From: Paludibacter sp. UBA5753
GTDB lineage: Bacteria; Bacteroidota; Bacteroidia; Bacteroidales; Paludibacteraceae
NCBI GenBank assembly: GCA_002427615.1
Contig: DIFH01000023.1
Coordinates: 19,882-33,763, forward strand
Direction of reading: 5' to 3'
DNA: 13,882 nt
The position numbers and the translations under genes are program-made. The number at the start of each line of letters is the position of its first letter. Positions within the stretch are counted from its first letter, which is position 1. Shown here one piece after another: positions 6,561 to 13,677 of this stretch. Below the pieces are notes generated by a model. It was not told the DNA's origin. It ran no database searches and saw only the letters and a program-made list of their open reading frames with translations.

Positions 6561-8483
6561 TTATTCCAATCTTAACCTTACGCCCGCCATGAAGTTTCTG
6601 TCCGGTTGTGTAAGTCCGCCAAAATCGGCGTAAGTCGAGTTCAGCAAATTGTTGGCATCGGCATACAGTTCATATCTTTTAGCTGTCCATGATAAACGGA
6701 TATCCGCCATCAGGTATGGTTTGTAATTCACCTTTTGTTCGGTTACAAAATCGGTATAATCACCAGCTCTGTCGTAATAACCAAGTTTCCAAAGAGCAGC
6801 AAGCCTGTTCCATATGTTATGTTGCACACTTAAAATTGCTTTATGTTTCATATAATCGAGCGCATACTTCGAGTCAAAATCAACAGCCTTTTTATCAAGC
6901 GAAAGATACGAATAAGAAAATCCTGTTTTTTTCAGGAATCCTTTATTAAAAACATATTCCGCCATAGCATCCACCCCAAAAGCATTCACGTTTGTCAGGT
7001 TTTTACTTTCCCATTTAGTGGAATCGGGACTTTTTACCCAGTCGATAATATTATTTCCGATTCTGTAAAAAGCAGAGCTACCCCATTTCAAATTTTTCCT
7101 GTCGTATTTCATTCCCAATTCAAAGGTTTTTGATTTCTCGGGTTGCAAATCAGGATTGGCAATTTGCGTCGCACTCTGATAATACAAGTCGGTAAATGTT
7201 GGCAATCGGACAGCCGTATTAGCCGAAAAATACAAGCGTATCTGTTCGTTGGGCACATAAGCAATGTCGAAACCACCAAAACCCGATGTCCCGAACCGGG
7301 TGTTAAACGTAGTTGCCACGCCGAACGACAAATAAAATGAATTGATATTTTTTGAATAATCGAAAAATGCCGTGGTGAGTAAACGGTTATCTTCTTTAGT
7401 AAACGGGTTGTTATTATCAAAAACATTATCAACCGCCTGTATGAGGGTTTCACCAAGTACCGTACTGTAAATATGCTCATTACGCACATCGATCCCCAAT
7501 GTAACTTTCCCGGTACCCGATTGAAGTGTAGCTGCCGCTTTTGCTCCGGCAACGTCCGTTAAATGGTAATTGTGTCCCGTATAAAAAGGCAAAGCTCCTT
7601 CAAAATCACGAAACAACTCGAACCGGTCGTAATGTTTACGCATATAGGTTTGCGCAGTCAAATTTACATTTTCCCTGATATACGACCAGTGAAGCGCTGC
7701 AAAAAAAGTTTGCGTATAGTCGAACTGATTCGGATATTTCAGCGAATAAAAGCCATTGGCGCCATAGGATTTTTGTTGATAAGCCAATTGTAAATCAAAT
7801 TTCCCTGCTTTATCGGTTCGTAAAACCGATTGAGAATATACATTGAGAATATCGTAGTCGGTATTATCGGTATAGCCTTTGCTGTTTTTGTGGGTAACCG
7901 AAGCAAAAGTCTGAATTTTATCATTGCCTATTCCGCCGGAAATACTTTGATTAAATGTTTCAAAACTTCCGGCTGAAAGCTGCGCCGACAATAATTTTTT
8001 CTCGTTTTTTTCGGTAACGATATTAATGGCGCCGCTAAAGGCGTTCGGGCCATAAACACGCGCTGCCGAACCCTGTAATAATTCCACGCGAACAATATCG
8101 GACAAGTCAACCGGAATGTCTAAGTTATAATGTCCCGTTTGCGGATCGGTAATATTGACTCCATTGAGCAACACCAACACCTGATCGAACGACCCACCCC
8201 GAATGCTGATATCCGATTGGGTTCCGCCTACTCCCCGTTGACGAATATCGATTCCCGAAATCGACTCAAGCAGTTCATCTATATTTTGCACAGGCATTTG
8301 TTGTATTGCTTTCCGGTCGACAACTGTCAGCACACGACCCATGCCCGAATAAAGATTATTTCGGGAGGCATTTACATCAATGCTTTTTAAATCAACCGAC
8401 AAAGTATCAGCTGTTGCCTGACCAAGAGTGAGCTGAACAAAAGACATGCAGCTTAACAAGCTCAAAACGAAAGTTTTTCTCAT
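6561..8483 (-). CDS. TonB-dependent outer-membrane receptor, BtuB-like
   Basis: The 640-residue precursor is an outer-membrane beta-barrel transporter energised by TonB. The signal peptide is about residues 1-21 (MRKTFVLSLLSCMSFVQLTLG). The mature start ADTLSVDLKSIDV resembles a TonB box. The plug domain spans about 40-155, with IDELLESISGIDIRQRG, DISIRGGSFDQVLVLLNG and GSAARVYGPNAFSGAINIV, the standard plug signatures. The rest is a barrel of alternating hydrophobic/aromatic strands. Size and plug type fit the BtuB group rather than the roughly 1000-residue SusC group, and there is no SusD partner. The substrate is uncertain: vitamin B12 is possible, but no cobalamin riboswitch is seen upstream. 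The protein ends in RLRLE rather than the usual terminal aromatic residue. It is co-transcribed with the small gene that ends 8 bp upstream. Confidence 0.9.
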   Translation of the reverse strand: MRKTFVLSLLSCMSFVQLTLGQATADTLSVDLKSIDVNASRNNLYSGMGRVLTVVDRKAIQQMPVQNIDELLESISGIDIRQRGVGGTQSDISIRGGSFDQVLVLLNGVNITDPQTGHYNLDIPVDLSDIVRVELLQGSAARVYGPNAFSGAINIVTEKNEKKLLSAQLSAGSFETFNQSISGGIGNDKIQTFASVTHKNSKGYTDNTDYDILNVYSQSVLRTDKAGKFDLQLAYQQKSYGANGFYSLKYPNQFDYTQTFFAALHWSYIRENVNLTAQTYMRKHYDRFELFRDFEGALPFYTGHNYHLTDVAGAKAAATLQSGTGKVTLGIDVRNEHIYSTVLGETLIQAVDNVFDNNNPFTKEDNRLLTTAFFDYSKNINSFYLSFGVATTFNTRFGTSGFGGFDIAYVPNEQIRLYFSANTAVRLPTFTDLYYQSATQIANPDLQPEKSKTFELGMKYDRKNLKWGSSAFYRIGNNIIDWVKSPDSTKWESKNLTNVNAFGVDAMAEYVFNKGFLKKTGFSYSYLSLDKKAVDFDSKYALDYMKHKAILSVQHNIWNRLAALWKLGYYDRAGDYTDFVTEQKVNYKPYLMADIRLSWTAKRYELYADANNLLNSTYADFGGLTQPDRNFMAGVRLRLE

Positions 8484-8491
8484 AATTCTTT

Positions 8492-8857
8492 TTAAATAAA
8501 AAACGGTTGAAACAGGAATTGACCCGTTCCAACCGTTACAGATTGAATATAAAGATGAAGACCGCGCGCAGCCGCGTTGTCCGAAGTTTGATTTGAAATA
8601 ATATTTCCCTGCAAATGAAGAAAAACGGATTCGGGCTGAATTACATAGGTTTGTTCATCATTCTCATTCCTGTCAAATGCCGAAGCGCTGTTAAAAACAA
8701 TTTGGTTCTTGGCCTTTTGCAAGGACTTATCGCTCACCGACGCCAAAAGAAAGCCTATAGATACGGCACACGATAAACTTACAAACACGGCATAGTGCGC
8801 CCGGCTCCAACGACGAAACCGGATTGTTTTAGCCGTGTTGTGTATTTGTTTATTCAT
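8492..8857 (-). CDS. Small membrane-anchored protein of unknown function, upstream partner of the TonB receptor
   Basis: The 121-residue product has a strongly basic N-terminus (about residues 9-20, with KTIRFRRWSRAHY), then one hydrophobic segment at about 22-41 (AVFVSLSCAVSIGFLLASV). A mostly polar C-terminal part of about 80 residues follows and ends in GTGQFLFQPFFI. The positive-inside rule predicts a cytoplasmic N-terminus and a periplasmic C-terminal part, i.e. a type II single-pass protein. The gene ends 8 bp before the receptor ATG, shares its strand and has its own promoter box, so the two form one operon. The block RFRRWSRxxYAVFxSL, followed by VSIG and SLQK, looks to me like the conserved start of short Bacteroidales proteins encoded beside BtuB-type receptors; this is from memory and not verified. 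A role in receptor function is inference from position only. Confidence 0.7.
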   Translation of the reverse strand: MNKQIHNTAKTIRFRRWSRAHYAVFVSLSCAVSIGFLLASVSDKSLQKAKNQIVFNSASAFDRNENDEQTYVIQPESVFLHLQGNIISNQTSDNAAARGLHLYIQSVTVGTGQFLFQPFFI

Positions 8858-8879
8858 TTGTTTTAGCTTTTTTGTGCTG

Positions 8880-8887
8880 CAAAGGTA
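8880..8887 (-). promoter_or_regulatory. -7 promoter box for the small protein/TonB receptor operon
   Basis: TACCTTTG followed by C on the minus strand matches TAnnTTTG fully. It is 22 bp from the ATG of the small gene, giving a short leader that leaves no room for a riboswitch. A standard -33 TTG is not found, because the region upstream is occupied by the terminator of the preceding gene. Confidence 0.5.
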
Positions 8888-8899
8888 ATAAAAACCAAC

Positions 8900-8931
8900 A
8901 AAAAAGGGAATGCTTTGTTGTATTCCCTTTT
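8900..8931 (-). terminator. Intrinsic terminator of the Asp-box lipoprotein gene
   Basis: A perfect 10-bp stem (AAAAGGGAAT, minus strand 8931-8922, and ATTCCCTTTT, 8911-8902) closes a 10-base loop, and the T-run continues as TTTTTTG. It starts about 20 bp after the lipoprotein stop codon and ends only 12 bp before the next operon's -7 box. Confidence 0.85.
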
Positions 8932-8950
8932 GATATTCGGTTTAGTCATC

Positions 8951-10396
8951 CTATCGAATAAAACTTAATTTATTGAGTTTACCCACCCACACATCTTTAT
9001 AAACTTTTGATTCACGGGGATTTACACCTCCAATTAAATAAATAAAATAATCGGTATAATCTTTATCCGGATGTTCAACTACAACATTCAGAACCGATTG
9101 GTACGCCCTTGGTTGGTAATCGATATAGGTGGTATCTCCCGACGACGAAATATTTACCTGGCGTAGCCTGTTATACAATGTATCGGGCACACTCCAGCTT
9201 AATCCTTCGTCAATTGATTCCATATACTGATTTTCAACAACATAACCATCGCTGTCCAAACCTCCAAATAACAATAGTTTGTCATTATACGGAATAATAG
9301 TTGCCCCCGAAAGTGAACCCAGGGTGGTATTTTCGGTACTGAAATCGACCCAATAAGTTCCGTTTTCAGTGCTCCATATATTATTCAAAAGCTGGCCAGA
9401 TGCGGTGTAACCACCAGCTATCAAAGCTTTGGGTTTTTTGGTTCTGGAAGTAAACGATAATGCCGAAAAATCGCCAACCGGGAAGTTAGCAGGAATCTGA
9501 CCATATACAACCCAAGTTTTCCCATCTCCGGAATTGGCAAAACGATACGCATTATCCACATCCGATTTCATTATCGACCAGAGTTTTCCATTTAACTCGA
9601 ACAACAGAGTCTGAAATTTATAATTACTGTCCGAAATATCTCCATTCTCACTCATCCACTCGTAACCATCTGATGTAGAATACAATTTATCGTCGTCGCT
9701 GAGCAAATATAGTTTGTTTTTAAACTCAACTATCACCCGGATCATACTGTTCAACGGCAAATTCGTAAACGCATTGGTCTGATCCGTCCAGGTAACGCCA
9801 TCGGTTGAAGAATACAGATAATTCTTTACACTTGTTGAGACATACAAAAAGATTTGGTTGTTGAAATACACTGCTTTTTGCAAACTCCCCGAGTGAGAAT
9901 AAATATTATCTGCAATTTTATTCCACACATACAGTTCCGGTTCTACCTGATGCACATTTACCTTGATATGATACGGCTTTTCGGTTATTTTATCAGCAGC
10001 AATATTACGTATTTTTACTACCCTTTCGAAATTAAGGGTGTCTTTTCCTGACAGGACGATTGTATCGCTGATAGTACCTAATCCCAGCGTATCGGCAAGA
10101 TAAACATAAGTTCTTGCCGAACTGTAAAAGCTGAAAGTAGGAATAACTTTGGTAATATCTGTTTGATAAGGCAACGAATCGAGGTTTACAATCACCGAAT
10201 CCCTGAGTTGGTCATCCCATTCCAACGTAAATACGGCATACTTCAACCCTGGAACAGAATCATTTGCAGCAAAAGTCAATGAAATAAACCTAGGATTTGA
10301 TGAGACTTCGGTATCATTAGCATCCAACCAGTTACACGATGAGAATGTAATAATTATACTGATTAATAAAATAAACTTGAAAGGATTCAGTTTCAT
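8951..10396 (-). CDS. Asp-box beta-propeller lipoprotein (DUF6242-like)
   Basis: The 481-residue precursor has a lipoprotein signal, MKLNPFKFILLISIIITFSS, followed by C21, so it should be lipidated and held in the outer or inner membrane. Residues of about 30-150 look like one or two beta-sandwich domains rich in T, D and V. From about 155 to the end there are five Asp-box motifs, each near a beta-hairpin: STDGVTW (197-203), STSDGYEW (240-247), NSGDGKTW (288-295), STENGTYW (342-349) and SIDEGLSW (394-401). This is the pattern of a sialidase-type or kelch-like beta-propeller. A last kelch-like strand pair is FIYLIGG at 451-457. No sialidase catalytic set is recognisable (no RIP motif), so enzyme activity is not claimed. 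The overall architecture resembles the family I know as DUF6242, from memory. It is transcribed alone, with its own -7 box and terminator. Confidence 0.82.
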   Translation of the reverse strand: MKLNPFKFILLISIIITFSSCNWLDANDTEVSSNPRFISLTFAANDSVPGLKYAVFTLEWDDQLRDSVIVNLDSLPYQTDITKVIPTFSFYSSARTYVYLADTLGLGTISDTIVLSGKDTLNFERVVKIRNIAADKITEKPYHIKVNVHQVEPELYVWNKIADNIYSHSGSLQKAVYFNNQIFLYVSTSVKNYLYSSTDGVTWTDQTNAFTNLPLNSMIRVIVEFKNKLYLLSDDDKLYSTSDGYEWMSENGDISDSNYKFQTLLFELNGKLWSIMKSDVDNAYRFANSGDGKTWVVYGQIPANFPVGDFSALSFTSRTKKPKALIAGGYTASGQLLNNIWSTENGTYWVDFSTENTTLGSLSGATIIPYNDKLLLFGGLDSDGYVVENQYMESIDEGLSWSVPDTLYNRLRQVNISSSGDTTYIDYQPRAYQSVLNVVVEHPDKDYTDYFIYLIGGVNPRESKVYKDVWVGKLNKLSFIR

Positions 10397-10425
10397 GAGT
10401 TATTGTTTAATTTTTTTTGAACGAG

Positions 10426-10433
10426 CAAAGTTA
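10426..10433 (-). promoter_or_regulatory. -7 promoter box for the Asp-box lipoprotein gene
   Basis: TAACTTTG followed by C on the minus strand matches TAnnTTTG fully and lies 29 bp upstream of the ATG. It is identical to the glyS box. No clear -33 TTG is seen. Confidence 0.5.
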
Positions 10434-10652
10434 AAAACATTTTAGGTCTTAACTATCTTGGCATCTAAGTTTTATTGTTTTTTAAAATTAAAAACGAGAT
10501 ATTTGCAGAAAAAAGTTCTTTCGTTCGATGTTTCGTGTTTTTGCGTTTCTTGTTCAATATTCCGAGTTGAGAGGGCGCATACCGATATATTGTTATTTGT
10601 CGTCATTCGTCATTATTGCTCAACAACAAAGAACGACAAAGGTTGAGAACGA
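10434..10652. other. Spacer between the lipoprotein gene and xth, no gene seen
   Basis: This roughly 220-bp AT-rich spacer holds no convincing gene. Near xth there are overlapping short inverted repeats: TTTGTCGT (10596-10603) with ACGACAAA (10633-10640), and CTCAAC (10619-10624) with GTTGAG (10642-10647). There is also a doubled CGTCATT. None has a T-run in the right place, so I do not call a terminator for xth. A 62-codon plus-strand ORF here has no family character. Confidence 0.4.
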
Positions 10653-11414
10653 TTAATCCAACTCCACAACTACCGGGCAATGATCGGAGTGAACTGCATC
10701 GACGAGTATAGCCGCCGATTTCAAACGTCCACGCAAGGATTCGCTTACCCAGTGATAGTCGATACGCCAGCCAGCATTGCGGAAACGCGCTCCGCCACGG
10801 TAACTCCACCAACTGTATTTTTCGGCGCTTTGGTCGAAAACGCGGAACGAATCAACCATCCCCGTTGCTTCATATCTGTCCATCCATTCACGTTCTTCGG
10901 GCAAGAAACCCGAGACTCCGATTTGCCGCTCGGGATGATTGATATCGATGGGTTTATGACAAATATTATAATCGCCGCAAACCACCAGATTTGGACGGGT
11001 TTTGCGAACTTCTTCAATAAAAGGCAAAAATGCTTCCAGAAAGTCCATTTTAAAAGCCTGCCGTTCGTCGCCCGACGAACCCGAAGGAATATACACGCAG
11101 ATAACCGACAAATCGCCGAAATCGGCGCGAATTACGCGTCCTTCGGCGTCGTAACGCGGATGATTCATGCCTACCACTACATTGTCGGGAGCTATTTTGG
11201 TGAGAATTGCCACACCGCTGTATCCTTTTTTTTCAGCCGAATGGAAATAAGATGTGTATCCCAATTCTGCAAAAAGCATGGTATCAATCTGGTCGGGTTG
11301 GGCTTTAGTTTCCTGTAAGCAAAGCACATCGGGATTTTCAACCCGCAGCCATTCCGTAAAATCCTTGGTCAAGGCAGCCCGAAGTCCGTTTACGTTATAC
11401 GATATTATTTTCAT
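10653..11414 (-). CDS. xth: Exodeoxyribonuclease III (AP endonuclease, ExoA/XthA family)
   Basis: The 253-residue cytoplasmic enzyme cuts DNA at abasic sites and removes nucleotides 3' to 5' in base-excision repair. All catalytic landmarks of the exonuclease-endonuclease-phosphatase fold are present: NVNGLR with N9; LQETK with E35; Y109 in VYIPSGSSG; GDYN with D148 and N150; WRIDY with D219; and HSDHCPV with D244 and H245. The length is normal. Its ATG overlaps the mlaF stop codon as ATGA (11411-11414), so it is the third gene of the mlaE-mlaF-xth unit and is probably translationally coupled to mlaF. A shared function with lipid transport is not implied. Confidence 0.95.
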   Translation of the reverse strand: MKIISYNVNGLRAALTKDFTEWLRVENPDVLCLQETKAQPDQIDTMLFAELGYTSYFHSAEKKGYSGVAILTKIAPDNVVVGMNHPRYDAEGRVIRADFGDLSVICVYIPSGSSGDERQAFKMDFLEAFLPFIEEVRKTRPNLVVCGDYNICHKPIDINHPERQIGVSGFLPEEREWMDRYEATGMVDSFRVFDQSAEKYSWWSYRGGARFRNAGWRIDYHWVSESLRGRLKSAAILVDAVHSDHCPVVVELD

Positions 11415-12169
11415 TGATTTGCAATTTTTACTTTTTTGTAAAGTTCCGAAGCGAAAACAAAGTTATTCAGTTCTTCGTTATCGGCATGAAAAATATCGTC
11501 TTTCGTTCCTTCCCATTCTTTTTCCCCTTTGTTGATAAAAATAATATTTTCGCCAATTTCCATAACGGAATTCATATCGTGTGAATTGATAATAGTTGTA
11601 ATATTAAACTCCACAGTAATATCATGAATCAGGCGATCGATAATCAGCGATGTTTTGGGGTCAAGACCAGAGTTGGGTTCGTCGCAAAACAAATATTTGG
11701 GTTGCAGGGCAATAGCGCGGGCAATGGCTACACGTTTCTGCATGCCGCCACTAATTTCAGACGGAGGCAGTTTAAAGGATTGCTCTTCGAGATTTACGTG
11801 TTTCAAACAAAAGCGAGCCCTGATTTCCATTTCTTCTTTCGAAACGGGCGAAAACATTTCGAGTGGATACATTACATTTTCGAGTACCGAGAGAGAATCG
11901 AAAAGAGCCGAACCTTGAAAAAGCATGCCCACTTCGCGACGCAACACGCGTATATCTTTCATCCGCATATCGGGCAAATTGCGTCCATCGTATTCAATCC
12001 TGCCCTTGTCGATGCGGTGCAGTCCGATAATGCTTTTCATCAATACCGTTTTACCCGAACCGCTCGCGCCAATAATCATATTGGTTTTGCCATCTTCGAA
12101 AACTGCCGAGACATTTTTCAACACATGATTTCCATCGAACGATTTATCTATATTTTTTACCTCTATCAT
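11411..12169 (-). CDS. mlaF: ABC transporter ATPase, MlaF-like (lipid transport)
   Basis: The 252-residue cytoplasmic ATPase would drive the MCE-type lipid transporter that moves phospholipids between the inner and outer membrane. Walker A is GASGSGKT at 34-41, the Q-loop glutamine is Q85 in GMLFQGSALF, and the ABC signature is ISGGMQKR at 139-146. Walker B ends in LFCDE with catalytic E164, the D-loop is SGLDP, and the switch histidine is H197 in NSHD. GMLFQGSALFDSLSVLENV is typical of the MlaF/Ttg2A branch. It follows mlaE after 80 bp and overlaps xth by four bases. The MCE protein gene (mlaD) is not in this window. Assignment to the Mla group rests on the ATPase signature plus the adjacent MlaE. 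Confidence 0.92.
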   Translation of the reverse strand: MIEVKNIDKSFDGNHVLKNVSAVFEDGKTNMIIGASGSGKTVLMKSIIGLHRIDKGRIEYDGRNLPDMRMKDIRVLRREVGMLFQGSALFDSLSVLENVMYPLEMFSPVSKEEMEIRARFCLKHVNLEEQSFKLPPSEISGGMQKRVAIARAIALQPKYLFCDEPNSGLDPKTSLIIDRLIHDITVEFNITTIINSHDMNSVMEIGENIIFINKGEKEWEGTKDDIFHADNEELNNFVFASELYKKVKIANQ

Positions 12170-12249
12170 GTCAGTTTAAGAGTTTGTATCGCCTTTGGCG
12201 AGAGATGAAAGTTTGAAGGTTTGGAGTCCTGAAAATCACCAGTTATCAA
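12170..12249 (-). other. mlaE-mlaF intergenic spacer with a small hairpin
   Basis: This 80-bp gap contains TCGCC-TTT-GGCGA (12189-12201), a perfect 5-bp stem. No T-run follows on the minus strand and no TAnnTTTG box is seen, so mlaF is probably read from the mlaE promoter. The hairpin could affect mRNA stability or the mlaE:mlaF ratio; that is inference. Confidence 0.4.
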
Positions 12250-12990
12250 TTAATTAAGCATTAAATTCGTAATTAATAAATTAAAGAACAATATTAAAAT
12301 ACTGCTGTTTACCACGGCATTGGTACTTGCTCTACCTACATCAAGCGCACCGCCATTCGCATAATAACCATAATACGCTGCAACCGACGATATCAAAAAT
12401 GCAAAAACCAACGATTTAACAAGAGAATAAAACACATAATAAGGAATAAAAGCATATTGAATACCAAGCAAATAATCGGCGGTGGTGATTACATCGCTAA
12501 AAACTCCGACCAGGTAACCTCCGATCAATCCCACTGCCATACTAAAAATAACCAGAAATGGCATCATCACCACAAAAGCAATGACTTTTGGCAGAATCAG
12601 GTAATTTGCCGAGTTAACACCCATGATTTCAAGGGCATCAATCTGTTCGGTTATACGCATGGTCCCGATTTCGGAAGCAATATTAGACCCGATTTTACCT
12701 GCTAAAATCAAACATAAAATGGTTGACGAAAATTCGAGCAACAAGGTGTCGCGTGTAACCAAGCCGGTACTGTAAGCAGGTAGCAGCGGGTTTTCAGTAT
12801 TTAATTTTGTTTGAATAGTCATGATGGCGCCAATAAATGTCGAAATAATAATGACAATGGGCAACGACTGTAAACCCAACTTTTCAAGTTCTTTGGGAAA
12901 CTGACGGAAAAACATAGACCAACGATCGGGGAGAACCAGCACACGCTTCATCAGCAAAACATACCTTCCTACCTCCTTAAATATATTCAT
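12250..12990 (-). CDS. mlaE: Lipid ABC transporter permease, MlaE-like
   Basis: The 246-residue inner-membrane permease pairs with MlaF in retrograde or anterograde phospholipid transport. An amphipathic N-terminal helix (about 1-35, ending QFPKELEKLG) is followed by hydrophobic segments at about 43-58, 84-101, 132-165, 175-210 and 225-245. The family motif EIGTMRITEQIDALEIMGVN is complete at 107-126, and the C-terminal GYYANGGALDVGRASTNAVV at 208-227 is also typical. The length is slightly short of the E. coli protein (260) but complete. It is first in the mlaE-mlaF-xth unit. Upstream is a -7 box, and before that the rplS terminator, so the unit begins here. Confidence 0.93.
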   Translation of the reverse strand: MNIFKEVGRYVLLMKRVLVLPDRWSMFFRQFPKELEKLGLQSLPIVIIISTFIGAIMTIQTKLNTENPLLPAYSTGLVTRDTLLLEFSSTILCLILAGKIGSNIASEIGTMRITEQIDALEIMGVNSANYLILPKVIAFVVMMPFLVIFSMAVGLIGGYLVGVFSDVITTADYLLGIQYAFIPYYVFYSLVKSLVFAFLISSVAAYYGYYANGGALDVGRASTNAVVNSSILILFFNLLITNLMLN

Positions 12991-13057
12991 AACTGTATAT
13001 CAATTAAATAATAATTACTTTACGCAATAAACTCTGCCTCACTACAATTAAACATGG

Positions 13058-13065
13058 CAAATATA
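13058..13065 (-). promoter_or_regulatory. -7 promoter box for the mlaE-mlaF-xth operon
   Basis: TATATTTG followed by C on the minus strand matches TAnnTTTG. It lies 67 bp upstream of the mlaE ATG and just downstream of the rplS terminator. No TTG occurs at -33. Confidence 0.45.
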
Positions 13066-13107
13066 CTCTTTTTTAAATATCCGTAAAACAGACGAATGTA
13101 TAAATTA

Positions 13108-13149
13108 ACAAAAAAGAGAGAAATCCACTGTGCGAACTTCTCTCTTTTT
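13108..13149 (-). terminator. Intrinsic terminator of rplS
   Basis: A perfect 12-bp inverted repeat (AAAAAGAGAGAA, minus strand 13149-13138, with TTCTCTCTTTTT, 13122-13111) encloses a 15-base loop. On the minus strand the T-run continues as TTTTTTG. It begins 19 bp after the rplS stop codon. Confidence 0.9.
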
Positions 13150-13168
13150 CATGTTTTTGCTGGCGAAA

Positions 13169-13516
13169 TTAAACGCGTCTTTCTTTGATACGGGCTTTTT
13201 TACCGGTAAGCGCACGTAAATAATACAATTTAGCACGACGTACTTTACCCCGTTTATTCACGGTAATGCTTTCGATAAACGGTGAATCTAATGGGAAAAT
13301 ACGTTCAACTCCTACGTTTCCTGACATTTTACGAACGGTAAAACGTTTTTTGTTTTCGTGACCAACGATTTTGATTACATCGCCCCGAAATTCCTGAATA
13401 CGTTCTTTGTTTCCTTCAATAATTCGGTAAGCTACCGTTACGGTGTCGCCTGCTTTAAATGCCGGATGCGATTTCTCAACAAGAAATGCTTGTTCTGCAA
13501 CTTTAATTAAATCCAT
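13169..13516 (-). CDS. rplS: 50S ribosomal protein L19
   Basis: The 115-residue protein sits at the 30S-50S interface of the large subunit. The sequence shows the L19 core: FKAGDTVTVAYRIIEGNKER, IQEFRGDVI, FTVRKMSGNVGVERIFPL, SPFIESITV and the basic end RRAKLYYLRALTGKKARIKE. I chose the ATG at 13516 (MDLIKVAEQAF), which gives the normal family length. A longer reading from TTG at 13546 would add ten residues inside the structured leader. In this window it is monocistronic, with its own promoter and terminator; the usual rpsP-rimM-trmD neighbours of other phyla are absent here. Confidence 0.96.
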   Translation of the reverse strand: MDLIKVAEQAFLVEKSHPAFKAGDTVTVAYRIIEGNKERIQEFRGDVIKIVGHENKKRFTVRKMSGNVGVERIFPLDSPFIESITVNKRGKVRRAKLYYLRALTGKKARIKERRV

Positions 13517-13597
13517 TTTGCTCTTTTTTATATAATTAATGCGCAATATTCACAGACTTCTCGTTATTCTGTCAGAGATTACGCTAAAATTGGACTG
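13517..13597 (-). promoter_or_regulatory. Structured 5' leader of rplS, possible L19 autoregulatory element
   Basis: The predicted transcript start is near 13591, giving a leader of about 75 bases. On the minus strand GCGTAAT (13584-13578) pairs with ATTGCGC (13547-13541) as a 7-bp stem with one G-U. Inside it ACAGA (13572-13568) pairs with TCTGT (13556-13552) around an 11-base loop, ATAACGAGAAG, with an internal loop of CTCTG opposite GAAT. Ribosomal-protein leaders for L19 are known in several bacterial groups; whether this one belongs to a described class was not tested. Confidence 0.4.
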
Positions 13598-13627
13598 CAA
13601 AATTAGTTCTTTTTTTTGATTAAACAA
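13598..13627 (-). promoter_or_regulatory. rplS promoter (-33 TTG and -7 TAATTTTG)
   Basis: On the minus strand TTG (13627-13625) is separated by 19 bp from TAATTTTG (13605-13598), followed by C. Both elements and the spacing match the Bacteroidota housekeeping sigma consensus. This is the most complete promoter in the window. Confidence 0.65.
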
Positions 13628-13643
13628 TCCTTTGTAAGTATTT

Positions 13644-13659
13644 TTCAAGTGATCTTGAA
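13644..13659. promoter_or_regulatory. 16-bp near-palindrome, possible operator
   Basis: TTCAAG-TGAT-CTTGAA has perfect 6-bp arms around a 4-bp centre. A further TCAAG half-site follows eight bases on (13667-13671). It lies about 17 bp upstream of the rplS -33 element and about 19 bp upstream of the small plus-strand ORF. A regulator-binding site is possible; no regulator is known. Confidence 0.3.
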
Positions 13660-13677
13660 TTATTGTCAAGTTTCACA

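Noticed and set aside
7109..7552. 147-codon minus-strand frame inside the TonB receptor gene
   Set aside because: Alternative frame of an intact receptor; no independent evidence.
8858..8950. Cobalamin riboswitch upstream of the BtuB-like operon
   Set aside because: The 93-bp spacer is filled by a terminator and a -7 box, and no B12-box-like sequence is seen.
10458..10646. 62-codon plus-strand ORF in the lipoprotein-xth spacer
   Set aside because: No promoter or family features; cysteine- and phenylalanine-rich composition typical of chance AT-rich translation.
10680..11318. 212-codon plus-strand frame opposite xth
   Set aside because: Fully overlaps exonuclease III, which has all catalytic residues; the antisense product has no family features.
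12189..12201. Hairpin between mlaE and mlaF as a terminator
   Set aside because: The 5-bp stem is not followed by a T-run on the minus strand.
11624..12208. 194-codon plus-strand frame opposite mlaF
   Set aside because: Shadow of the ATPase gene; no recognisable domain.
13517..13546. TTG start extending L19 by ten residues
   Set aside because: The extra residues fall in the structured leader and exceed the usual family length.
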